The translations under genes and the position numbers were made by a program. From NCBI GenBank assembly GCA_044450785.1, contig JBIOJM010000357.1, positions 1 to 10,325 of the forward strand: a stretch of DNA of 10,325 bases, read 5' to 3'. The notes under the pieces are model-generated. The model had not been told where the DNA came from. It worked only from the letters and a program-made list of their open reading frames with translations, and searched no databases. Positions within the stretch are counted from its first letter, which is position 1. Each line of letters begins with the position of its first letter. The stretch comes from JBIOJM01 sp044450785. Its GTDB lineage: Bacteria; Planctomycetota; Planctomycetia; Isosphaerales; Isosphaeraceae. Shown one piece after another: positions 1-7,057 of the stretch.

Positions 1-1672
1 CCCTTCCACCGCCCCCACCCGCCCCACGAGTCCGCATCGGCGGGCTCTTCATCGGCGGGGTCTCGGCGATCGTCTTCGCCTCGGCTCGCTGGGTCTGGAC
101 GATTTCGTCGATCTGGGCGGTGGCGGACCGCATCTGCTCCAGGAACGGCCGCGGGTAAGCCCCGATCGCGACGATCAAGACCATGAGCGGAGCCAGGCCG
201 GCGATTTCATGCCAGCCGACTCGTGGACACGTACCGTGGGGCGAGGCGTCGTCCGCCGGCCCAACGCCGTCGCCCGCCGGCGGAATCGGCTCCTGGAGCG
301 GCCCGAAGAGGACCTTGCGGACCATCCACATCAGGTAGCAGGCCCCCAGGATCATGCCCGTCGCTCCGAGCACGGCCGCGCGCCCGCTCGTTTCATAAGT
401 TCCGATCAGGATTGGAAACTCACCCACGAACCCGTTGAGGCCCGGCACGGCCGCCGACCCGAGCGACGCCAGGATCAGAAAGAAGGCCAGGAGCGGCATC
501 CGGTTCCAGAGACCGCCCAACTGAGTGAGGTCGCGCGTATGGTACCGCTCGTAGATCATGCCCACGCAGGCGAACAGCGCTCCCGTCGTCAGGCCGTGGT
601 TGAGCATCTGGATCGTCGAGCCGTCCAGGCCCGTGGAGTTGAGCGCGAACAACCCGAGTACCACGAAACCCATATGGCTCACCGAGCTATAGGCCACCAA
701 CCGCTTGATGTCGGTCTGAGCCAGCGCCGCCAGGGCCCCGTAAATGATCCCGATGACGGCCAGCGTCGCCAGGACCGGGAACAGAGCGGCCGCCCCCAGC
801 GGGGTCATCCCGATGTTGAATCGCACCAGACCATAACTTCCCACCTTGAGCAGGACGCCGGCCAGGAGGATCGACCCGGCCGTCGGTGCCTCGACGTGAG
901 CCAGCGGCAGCCAGGTGTGGAACGGAAACATCGGCACTTTGATCGCAAAGCCGGCAAAAAGCAGCAGGAAGATCAACACCTGTGGGCTACTCCACGACCC
1001 GGCGCTCTTCCATTCCGGCCATTGCAACGCGGCCAGACCGTTCGTCAGCTCGGGGATCGAGAACGTCAGCACCTTCGCCGCGGAATATTGATAATGCACC
1101 ACGACGAGCGCGATCACCCCCAGCAAGGTGAGTAGGCTGCCGGCAAGGGTGTACAAGAAGAACGTCACCGCGGCGCGCCGGCGCTCTGGCCCTCCCCACA
1201 GGCCGATCACGAAGAAAAGAGGGATCAGGGTGAATTCGAAGAAGACGTAAAACAGCACGACGTCCAGACTGGCGAACAAGCCGAGCAGCCCGGTCTCTAG
1301 CGCCAGGATCAACGCGTAATGGGCGGCCACCTTCTCCTTGATCGACATCCACGATGCACCAATCGCCGTGATCACCAAGAGCGAGGTCAGGACGAACAGC
1401 CACAGGCTCAATCCGTCCAGTCCCAGGGCGAACCGGATGTCGGGCCGCCCCAGCCAGGCCAACCCGTACCGGCCGTCCCGGATGAATGAGAACTGGGGCC
1501 CCCTCACCTCGGAACGGAATCCGACGAGCAGCATCAGGGTCAAGGCCAGTGTCAAGAGCGCGAACGAGAGCCCGATCAACCGGGCAGATTCATCCTTGAG
1601 CTTCGGCGTCAGAACCAGAACCAGGCTCCCCAGCAGGGGAAGCAGGACCGTGATCGTCAGGAGTGTCGCCAT
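1..1672 (-). CDS. nuoM: NADH-quinone oxidoreductase subunit M (proton-pumping, ND4-like), 3' end outside window
   Basis: NuoM is the second antiporter-like proton pump of the membrane arm. The frame is open from the ATG at 1672 to the window edge (557 codons, no stop). E146 in YVFFEFTLIPLFFVIGLWGG, K245 in GFAIKVPMFPFHTWLPLAHVEAP, K276 in AGVLLKVGSYGLVRF and E418 in NGFVGEFPILIG correspond to E144, K234, K265 and E407 of E. coli NuoM. GAGG lies eight bases before the start; the ATG at 1676 is in another frame. Compared with E. coli there are about nine extra residues between E146 and K245, an inserted polar loop (about 465-485, PPAGDGVGPADDASPHGT), and after the last helix (about 490-504) a polar tail ending in PPMKSPPMRTRGAGGGG, still open at the edge. 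At more than 557 aa it already exceeds the usual 500 or so. nuoN would be expected next. Confidence 0.94.
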   Translation of the reverse strand, partial: MATLLTITVLLPLLGSLVLVLTPKLKDESARLIGLSFALLTLALTLMLLVGFRSEVRGPQFSFIRDGRYGLAWLGRPDIRFALGLDGLSLWLFVLTSLLVITAIGASWMSIKEKVAAHYALILALETGLLGLFASLDVVLFYVFFEFTLIPLFFVIGLWGGPERRRAAVTFFLYTLAGSLLTLLGVIALVVVHYQYSAAKVLTFSIPELTNGLAALQWPEWKSAGSWSSPQVLIFLLLFAGFAIKVPMFPFHTWLPLAHVEAPTAGSILLAGVLLKVGSYGLVRFNIGMTPLGAAALFPVLATLAVIGIIYGALAALAQTDIKRLVAYSSVSHMGFVVLGLFALNSTGLDGSTIQMLNHGLTTGALFACVGMIYERYHTRDLTQLGGLWNRMPLLAFFLILASLGSAAVPGLNGFVGEFPILIGTYETSGRAAVLGATGMILGACYLMWMVRKVLFGPLQEPIPPAGDGVGPADDASPHGTCPRVGWHEIAGLAPLMVLIVAIGAYPRPFLEQMRSATAQIDEIVQTQRAEAKTIAETPPMKSPPMRTRGAGGGGGR

Positions 1673-1703
1673 CCATCAATCCTCGCCGGCCTCGCCGCCA
1701 AGA

Positions 1704-3764
1704 CTAAAGGGTAAAAAGAACCAAGATCAACAGCAGCACCGCGAGACCGAGCGCCGAGGCCGTCGCATAGAACTGGATCAGCCCGTTCTGGTACCGAGCG
1801 AGCAGGTTTCGGCCGAAAAACCGGGGCACCTTGGCCACCCCAATCACCAATCGATCCACCAGGTAGTCGTCGAGAAAGTCGCTCACGACCGCCAATGCGC
1901 GGGTCGGCCGGACAATGACCCGCTCATAAAGCTCATCAACGTGGAACTTGTGCAGCGATGCCTCATACAAGGGCTTGAACCGCTCGACCAGGCGGCCGGG
2001 AATCGGGCTGGGCTCGGCATACATCTTGTAGCTGAGTCCGAGCCCCGAGAGCCCGGCGAGTGTGCCGGCCAACGCCGTCATCCAGTCAAAACCGTGCTCC
2101 TCGTGGCCCAGCGACTCAAACCCGAACGTGGCGTGCAAATGGTGTGCGAACCACTCGGTCGTCCCCGCGAACGGGCCCGCGATCAAGCAGATCAAACCGA
2201 TCAAGACGGTGCAACCAGCCAGGGCGAAGAGGGGATAAGTCATGATCGGCGGCGATTCGTGGCCGAGATCTAAACCGTGCTCGTGGGTGTTGCCGGCGTC
2301 ATCTCCGTGATGGCCGCCATGTGCGGCCGAGCCGTTCGAGCCGGCAAGTCGAGGCGCCTCGGGATCGTCCGGCCTGGGCAGCTTTAGAGGGCCCCAGAAT
2401 GTCATGAAGAACGCGCGGCCCACGTAAAACGCCGTCAGGAATGCGGTGAAGATCGCCAACAGATAGATCAAGAGATAAATCCTGCCCCACCAGAGGTCCA
2501 GCGTGCCCGCGGAATGCCAGGCCGATTTCAAGGAGCCCAGGATCTCGTCCTTGCTGAAAAAGCCCGACAGCGGCAAGATCCCCGACAGGGCGAGTGCACC
2601 GACCGCGAAAGTCCAGCAGGTGTAGGGCAGTCGATGACGCAGGCCGCCGAACCGCCTCATGTCGATCACGTCGCCCATGGCGTGCATCACGCTGCCGGCG
2701 GCGAGGAACAACAGGGCCTTGAAGAAAGCGTGCGTGAACAGGTGAAACATGGCCGCCACCACGGCGAGCTGCCCGACGTTGCCCACGCCTGCCCCCAGTG
2801 CCATGAACATGTAACCGAGCTGGCTGATCGTCGAATAAGCCAGCACGCGCTTCAGGTCGGTCTGGGTCACGGCGATCGCCGCCGACAGCAACGCGGTCGC
2901 ACAGCCGATCACCGCGATCAACAGCAGGACTTCCGGCGCCAGCTTCAGGAGGGGCATCGACCGCGCGATCAGGTAGACTCCGGCCGTCACCATCGTGGCG
3001 GCGTGGATCAGTGCCGAGACCGGAGACGGGCCCTCCATCGCGTCGGGGAGCCAGACGTACAACGGGATCTGGGCGCTCTTGGCCGTCGCTCCCCAGAACA
3101 GCAAGAGCGCAATCCCGACGACCGCCCCATGGTCCATTGCAAACGTCCTCTGGAGCGTGGTCTCGGAGAGGACGTTGCTGTAGCTCAGGTCGTGGTTCGG
3201 CACGATCGACCACATCCAGAAGATGGCGATGGCGAACCCGAAGTCGCCGATCCGATTCACCAGGAACGCCTTCATCGCCGCGTCCGCGGCCGCCGGCCGC
3301 GTATGCCAGTACCCGATCAACAGATAGCTGCAAACGCCGACGCCCTCCCAAAATACGTACGTTAACAGGTAATTATTTGAGAGGACGAGGCCGGTCATCG
3401 AGAAGACGAACAGGCCGATCAGCGCGAAGAATCGAGGGTATCCCGGGTCGCCGGCCATGTAGCCGGCCGCGAAGACGGCGACCAGCATCGACACGAATGT
3501 CACCATCGCCAGCATCATCGTGGTCAGGCCGTCGACCCGGAATTCGATTGGGACCTCCAGGTTGCTCACGGTCAGCCAGCGCATCAACGTCTTGGTCTCG
3601 AGGGGCCCGGCGGCGAAGAGGAGACCGAGCGAGACCAGGAACGCCAGGCCGATGCCCGCCACGACCGGGATGTGGGCGAGTGCCCGCACGCGCCTGGGGC
3701 CAACCGCGGCCACCAAGGCGCCCAGGAGCGGGAAAAACGGGACCAACCACGCGCTGCTCATCAT
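1704..3764 (-). CDS. nuoL: NADH-quinone oxidoreductase subunit L (proton-pumping, ND5-like)
   Basis: NuoL is the distal antiporter-like proton pump of the membrane arm and provides the long lateral helix that runs along it. Numbered from the ATG at 3764 (686 aa), E140 in YVFWEGVGVCSYLLIGYW, K229 in ATAKSAQIPLYVWLPDAMEGP and K405 in GFFSKDEIL correspond to the essential E144, K229 and K399 of E. coli. The C-terminal block (about residue 610 on: LHKFHVDELYERV to the last hydrophobic segment) fits the lateral helix and final anchor. Family length is about 610-650 aa; part of the excess is a His-rich loop (482-503). The open frame extends upstream to 3857, but that would overlap nuoK by 62 bases and add a polar leader; the ATG at 3764 has GAGG eight bases upstream and gives a normal hydrophobic N-terminus. 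A second ATG follows immediately (3761). nuoM begins 31 bases after the stop. Confidence 0.95.
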   Translation of the reverse strand: MMSSAWLVPFFPLLGALVAAVGPRRVRALAHIPVVAGIGLAFLVSLGLLFAAGPLETKTLMRWLTVSNLEVPIEFRVDGLTTMMLAMVTFVSMLVAVFAAGYMAGDPGYPRFFALIGLFVFSMTGLVLSNNYLLTYVFWEGVGVCSYLLIGYWHTRPAAADAAMKAFLVNRIGDFGFAIAIFWMWSIVPNHDLSYSNVLSETTLQRTFAMDHGAVVGIALLLFWGATAKSAQIPLYVWLPDAMEGPSPVSALIHAATMVTAGVYLIARSMPLLKLAPEVLLLIAVIGCATALLSAAIAVTQTDLKRVLAYSTISQLGYMFMALGAGVGNVGQLAVVAAMFHLFTHAFFKALLFLAAGSVMHAMGDVIDMRRFGGLRHRLPYTCWTFAVGALALSGILPLSGFFSKDEILGSLKSAWHSAGTLDLWWGRIYLLIYLLAIFTAFLTAFYVGRAFFMTFWGPLKLPRPDDPEAPRLAGSNGSAAHGGHHGDDAGNTHEHGLDLGHESPPIMTYPLFALAGCTVLIGLICLIAGPFAGTTEWFAHHLHATFGFESLGHEEHGFDWMTALAGTLAGLSGLGLSYKMYAEPSPIPGRLVERFKPLYEASLHKFHVDELYERVIVRPTRALAVVSDFLDDYLVDRLVIGVAKVPRFFGRNLLARYQNGLIQFYATASALGLAVLLLILVLFTL

Positions 3765-3772
3765 CAGCCCAG

Positions 3773-3784
3773 CCTCACCCTCTT
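3773..3784 (-). promoter_or_regulatory. Ribosome-binding site of nuoL
   Basis: The minus strand reads AAGAGGGTGAGG here; its GAGG lies eight bases before the ATG at 3762-3764 and eleven before the next ATG at 3759-3761. It supports starting NuoL at MMSSAWLVPFF rather than at the upstream end of the open frame inside nuoK. Confidence 0.65.
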
Positions 3785-3795
3785 GACTTGGATCA

Positions 3796-4281
3796 TCAAT
3801 TCCGCCGCTCGATCCAGGGTTGAGCGGGATGGGACGGCTCGACACCGGCCGGGACAAGCTGCGGATACGACTCCAGCCCGGGCGTGTCCTCTACCGGCTC
3901 CGCCCCTTCCGCCACGTCAGTCGTCGTCGTCGCCGGGACTCCGGCCTCTCGAATGTCTTGCCAGAGCGTGACGTCCAGCGACGACCGCCGGTTGTAAAGG
4001 ACCACGATGAGTGCCAGTGCGATCGAGGCCTCGCACGCCGCCACGGTGAGGATCACGATCGTGAAGACCTGGCCGGTCCAGTTTCCGTGGTATCGGCCGA
4101 ATCCGACCAGGGAAAGCGCGGTCCCTTGCAGCATCATCTCGACAGACAGGAACATCACGATCAGGTTCCTGCGGGACAGGAAGCCGACCATGCCCAGCAC
4201 GAACAGCACGGCTCCCACCAACAGGTAGTTTCGCAAAACATCCAGCGTGAAAACGTCCGAGACCACGTCAGGCGAAGGCAT
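3796..4281 (-). CDS. nuoK: NADH-quinone oxidoreductase subunit K (ND4L-like), with C-terminal extension
   Basis: NuoK, the ND4L homologue, is a three-helix membrane-arm subunit carrying part of the first proton channel. Three membrane segments are seen at about 18-36, 40-62 and 72-96. The two conserved membrane glutamates are present: E48 in FLSVEMMLQG and E84 in AACEASIALALIV, matching E36 and E72 of E. coli. The usual protein is about 100 aa; this one is 161. After the last helix (about residue 98) a polar, Pro/Glu/Thr-rich tail of roughly 55-60 residues continues to the stop with no similarity I recognise. The ATG at 4281 has a purine-rich leader (GAGAGAGAAAAG) about eight bases upstream. 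nuoL begins 31 bases after the stop if its ATG at 3764 is used. Confidence 0.93.
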   Translation of the reverse strand: MPSPDVVSDVFTLDVLRNYLLVGAVLFVLGMVGFLSRRNLIVMFLSVEMMLQGTALSLVGFGRYHGNWTGQVFTIVILTVAACEASIALALIVVLYNRRSSLDVTLWQDIREAGVPATTTTDVAEGAEPVEDTPGLESYPQLVPAGVEPSHPAQPWIERRN

Positions 4282-4341
4282 TGAAGTCTTTTCTCTCTCT
4301 TGTGAATTAGTTCTTTGCTCATCGTTCTCCTCGTCTTATCC

Positions 4342-4397
4342 GTGCAATCCGTGGTCGATCTTCAATGCAATTTGTGCAATCCGTGGTCGATCTTCAA
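4342..4397. repeat. 24-bp direct repeat at the nuoJ-nuoK junction
   Basis: Two exact 24-base copies occupy 4342-4365 and 4374-4397, separated by 8 bases (32-base period). Each begins gtgcaatccgtgg and ends tcgatcttcaa on the plus strand. The second copy contains the nuoJ stop (TGA at 4394-4396) and its last bases code for the final residue. The surrounding gap (4282-4393) is visibly less GC-rich than the flanking genes. The wording (ACCACGGATTGCACGGAT on the minus strand) resembles dispersed intergenic repeats I associate with environmental bacterial genomes; that resemblance is from memory and unchecked. Confidence 0.85.
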
Positions 4398-5227
4398 ACT
4401 CGATCCGGCCGCCTGGGATTGGTGATCGCGACGGCCCCGACCAGCGCGACGAACAACAAGACACCCGCCAGTCCGACGGTGATCAGGTGCACGGTATAAA
4501 GCGATTCACCCAGTCCGGCGACGTTCGGCTTCTCCGCTCGCTTCGAATCACGGATCAGCAGTGTCGACGGCAGGGTGCTATTCAGGACGGTGCCGTAGGC
4601 TTTGACGTTTTCCATGTGAAACGCATCGTAGATGTCGCGGCCTCGGTATAACGTTTTTTCCGCCGAGAGCTGGGGCCGCCGGTTGGGCGTGGTATCGGTC
4701 GACTGGGTCTTGAGCGCGGAGAGGGCATAGATCAGGGACCAAAGCAGGAGGAAACATGTGAAGGTCGCTGGGCCGGGGGAACGGGCCGCCCGGTCATAGA
4801 GGGCCTTGCCTTCCATCTGGGCGAGCATGATGACGAACAAAAACGTGACGATGATCGCGCCGGCGTAGACAATGACCGTGCCGGCCGCCAGGAACGGGGC
4901 CCCGGCCAGCAGGAAGAGTCCCGCGGTCGCCAGCACAACCGCGGCAAACCAGAGTGCGCTGTAGATCGGGTTGCGGCTGGTGACGGTCAACAGCCCGCCG
5001 CACAGCGCGGCCACGCTGAAGACGTAGAAGAACACGGTCGGGAGAACAGGGCCCGGCGGGCTCCAGAAGCTGAGGAACACCAGCAGCCCCAGGCTGGCCG
5101 AGATTGCACCGGCCCCGTACTCTCTCTGCGGCCGCGCGGTCCCGTGCCGGTGCGGCAGCATCAAGAAAGTGCCGGCCGCGCCCAAGACTACGACAAGGGT
5201 GGCCAGGATCGCGTCGCCGATTGTCAT
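4394..5227 (-). CDS. nuoJ: NADH-quinone oxidoreductase subunit J (ND6-like), with N-terminal membrane extension
   Basis: NuoJ, the ND6 homologue, is a membrane-arm subunit whose third helix helps couple quinone reduction to proton transfer. The family core is seen at about residues 63-138, including SRNPIYSALWF and the diagnostic AGAPFLAAGTVIVYAGAIIV segment. A further helix lies at about 155-171, then a hydrophilic loop of about 70 residues, then the last helix (about 243-268, ESLYTVHLITVGLAGVLLFV). The 277 aa exceed the 165-200 aa common in proteobacteria. The excess is an N-terminal region with two predicted membrane segments (about 4-24 and 39-55) joined by a basic loop, plus the long loop. 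The ATG at 5227 follows GAGGAAAGAAAG about ten bases upstream. The stop codon lies inside a 24-bp repeat, and nuoK begins 112 bases on, the widest gap in the block. Confidence 0.9.
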   Translation of the reverse strand: MTIGDAILATLVVVLGAAGTFLMLPHRHGTARPQREYGAGAISASLGLLVFLSFWSPPGPVLPTVFFYVFSVAALCGGLLTVTSRNPIYSALWFAAVVLATAGLFLLAGAPFLAAGTVIVYAGAIIVTFLFVIMLAQMEGKALYDRAARSPGPATFTCFLLLWSLIYALSALKTQSTDTTPNRRPQLSAEKTLYRGRDIYDAFHMENVKAYGTVLNSTLPSTLLIRDSKRAEKPNVAGLGESLYTVHLITVGLAGVLLFVALVGAVAITNPRRPDRV

Positions 5228-5313
5228 CGAGATCGGGCTTTCTTTCCTCGGTGTGAGAATTCAAACCAGGGCCAGGTCCGCGGCGTGTCATTCCGTCACA
5301 GGACGGTACGAGA

Positions 5314-5895
5314 TCATTCCAGGGGCGGCAAGATCTTGGTTTCCGGCGCCTGGCCGGCCGGCGATCGGCCGTACCGCATCGGCTCCTGGTGCCGGGTCAC
5401 GTCGTAGACCGAAAGCAGCTTGGACTTGTCGAAGATCATCTGCTCGCGCGTCAGTCCGGTCAGGTCGTACAGGCCCGTGAGCTCGATCGCTTCGACCGGA
5501 CATGCCTCCTCGCACATTCCGCAATAGATGCACCGCAGCTCGTCGATGACGAAGCTCTCGGGGTATTTCTCACGGTCGAGCCAGCTCGGGGGGGCGGTCG
5601 TCCCGACGATGTCGATGCAGTGCGCGGGGCACGCCGTCGCGCACAACATGCAGGCGACGCATTTGACTCGTCCCTGTTCATCCTTGTTCAGCCGATGCAC
5701 ACCGCGATAATTCGGGCTCGGTATGTGCTGTTCCTCGGGATACTGCACCGTGATCGCCTTGCCGGCGAACCAGACGCCGGCGATGTGCTTGGCCGTCACG
5801 CCCAGACCCTCGGCGATCTGGGGCAGGAAGAATTTCTCCCAGGTCGTGAGCCGGGGCGGTTCCAATCGTTTCAGCTTGGGGTCGTCGACTCGCAC
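5314..5895 (-). CDS. nuoI: NADH-quinone oxidoreductase subunit I (two 4Fe-4S ferredoxin subunit)
   Basis: NuoI carries clusters N6a and N6b, which bridge NuoG to the terminal cluster N2 next to quinone. The 193 aa contain two ferredoxin motifs: C79, C82, C85, C89 (CVACMLCATACP) and C122, C125, C128, C132 (CIYCGMCEEACP). In this fold the last cysteine of each motif binds the other cluster. The N-terminal region (about 20-50) is the amphipathic part that sits on the membrane beside NuoH. The start is GTG at 5895, with GGGAG eight bases upstream; the protein has a normal beginning for the family and no better ATG is nearby. The length is near the usual 160-180 aa, with a short Pro-rich tail. nuoJ starts after 86 bases, an unusually wide gap for this operon, in which I see only a weak 5-bp hairpin (5293-5306). 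Confidence 0.96.
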   Translation of the reverse strand: MRVDDPKLKRLEPPRLTTWEKFFLPQIAEGLGVTAKHIAGVWFAGKAITVQYPEEQHIPSPNYRGVHRLNKDEQGRVKCVACMLCATACPAHCIDIVGTTAPPSWLDREKYPESFVIDELRCIYCGMCEEACPVEAIELTGLYDLTGLTREQMIFDKSKLLSVYDVTRHQEPMRYGRSPAGQAPETKILPPLE

Positions 5896-5932
5896 CGATT
5901 TGGCTCCCGGTTCGGGTTGCTGGCAGGAAGAA

Positions 5933-6976
5933 TTACGATGAGCTCCAATTGTAGATCAACTGCACGATTGCGGCGGTTGCGACCAGGTTGACCAGGGCCA
6001 ACGGTATCAACGACTTCCAGGCCAGATCCATGAGCTGGTCGTAGCGAAACCGGGGCAAGGTCCAGCGCACCCACATCATGAAGAGGATCACCAGGGTCAC
6101 CTTGGCCAGGATCACCACGATTTTGGCCAGGGCACTCAGGAACCCCGTTTGTTCCTGGTTCAGGAACGGGAAGTCCCACCCGCCGAAGAAGAGGATGACA
6201 ACCAAGAAGCTGACGGTGATCACATGCACGTATTCGCCGAGGAAGAACAGACCGAACTTCATTCCCGAGTACTCGGTGTGAAAGCCGCCGACCAGCTCTT
6301 GCTCGGACTCGGGGAGGTCGAAGGGCAGCCGGTTGGTCTCGGCGAACGCGCTCACGAGGAAGATCAAGAAGCCGATCGGCGAGGCGATGATCCCCCAAAC
6401 GTGATGATCCTGCCAGTTGATGATCGCGTTCAAGTCGAGCGAGCCCGTCCAGAGGACGATGCCCATGATCGACAGCCCAAGCGGGACCTCGTAGCTGATC
6501 AACTGGGCGCTCGAGCGCAGGCCACCGATGAAGGAATATTTATTATTAGACGCCCAACCGGCCAGGATGACGCCGTAAACCGCGAGGCTGCCCACGGCGA
6601 AGATGTAGACGATGCCGATGTCGAGATTGGGGGCGATCTGGAAACTGATGGCCCGGTCCGGGCCGGCCGGGCCGAACGGAACGACGGCGAAGGCGACCAA
6701 GGCCGCGACGAGCGCGATGAGCGGTGCAAGTTCGTAAAGGGGCTTGTTCACGTAGCTGGGAACGATGCTTTCCTTGAGGACGAGCTTGGCGCCGTCCGCC
6801 AGGGCTTGGAGCAGGGCGAAGGGAATGCCGAACTCGCGCCCTGCCCGATTCGGCCCCAGGCGGTCCTGGGCGTAGGCCGCGACCTTGCGCTCGACGAAGA
6901 TCAAGTACGCGACGGCGCCCAAGAGCACGCTCACCACGATGAGGGACTTCACAAGGACGCCGATCACAAACAACAT
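5933..6976 (-). CDS. nuoH: NADH-quinone oxidoreductase subunit H (quinone-site membrane subunit)
   Basis: This homologue of mitochondrial ND1 anchors the peripheral arm to the membrane arm and forms much of the quinone chamber and the start of the proton path. The 347 aa are of normal family length and strongly hydrophobic, with the expected eight or so membrane helices. Both family signatures are present: ERKVAAYAQDRLGPNRAG (residues 29-46), and AETNRLPFDLPE (212-223) followed by SEQELVGGFHTEYSGMKF, the acidic loop facing the quinone site. WVRWTLPRFRYDQLM (302-316) is the conserved C-terminal loop. The ATG at 6976 is preceded by GAGAAGGA about eight bases upstream, a good ribosome-binding site. 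The gene ends with TAA, and nuoI starts 37 bases on. Confidence 0.97.
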   Translation of the reverse strand: MLFVIGVLVKSLIVVSVLLGAVAYLIFVERKVAAYAQDRLGPNRAGREFGIPFALLQALADGAKLVLKESIVPSYVNKPLYELAPLIALVAALVAFAVVPFGPAGPDRAISFQIAPNLDIGIVYIFAVGSLAVYGVILAGWASNNKYSFIGGLRSSAQLISYEVPLGLSIMGIVLWTGSLDLNAIINWQDHHVWGIIASPIGFLIFLVSAFAETNRLPFDLPESEQELVGGFHTEYSGMKFGLFFLGEYVHVITVSFLVVILFFGGWDFPFLNQEQTGFLSALAKIVVILAKVTLVILFMMWVRWTLPRFRYDQLMDLAWKSLIPLALVNLVATAAIVQLIYNWSSS

Positions 6977-7030
6977 GGACTCGATCCTTCTCGCCGGACT
7001 TCGACTTTCTTCGAGGCGGCCGACAGTATA

Positions 7031-7047
7031 GCAGGCGAGTTGCCCGC
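7031..7047 (-). other. Small hairpin in the nuoG-nuoH gap
   Basis: On the minus strand GCGGGC-AACTC-GCCTGC can form a 6-bp stem (one G-U pair) with a 5-base loop, 11 bases after the nuoG stop. It is followed by TATACTG rather than a U-run, so it is not a standard terminator. The TATACT resembles a -10 box, but the hexamer 17 bases upstream (GTGATC) matches the -35 consensus at only three positions. It may affect mRNA processing or stability, or be chance in GC-rich DNA. Confidence 0.25.
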
Positions 7048-7057
7048 GATCACCCGG

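Noticed and set aside
209..3365. Long plus-strand open frames (for example 209-1135, 1338-2273, 2514-3365) opposite nuoM and nuoL
   Set aside because: Their translations are rich in Arg, Gln, His and Asp with no recognisable domain, as expected of antisense frames in GC-rich coding DNA; the minus strand encodes complete, motif-bearing subunits over the same bases.
3765..3857. Upstream extension of the NuoL frame to 3857
   Set aside because: It would overlap nuoK by 62 bases, adds a polar leader without family similarity, and a ribosome-binding site points to the ATG at 3764.
4161..4322. Small minus-strand frame starting with ATG at 4322 (MSKELIHKREKR...), preceded by a GAGGAG-like sequence
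   Set aside because: After about 14 codons it runs out of frame into nuoK and becomes Cys/Trp-rich, typical of a shadow frame; no family is recognisable.
4342..4397. CRISPR-like array
   Set aside because: Only two 24-base copies with an 8-base gap, no spacers of proper length and no cas genes; it is a simple direct repeat.
5293..5306. Hairpin in the nuoI-nuoJ gap as a terminator
   Set aside because: The stem is only 5 bp and no U-run follows on the minus strand.
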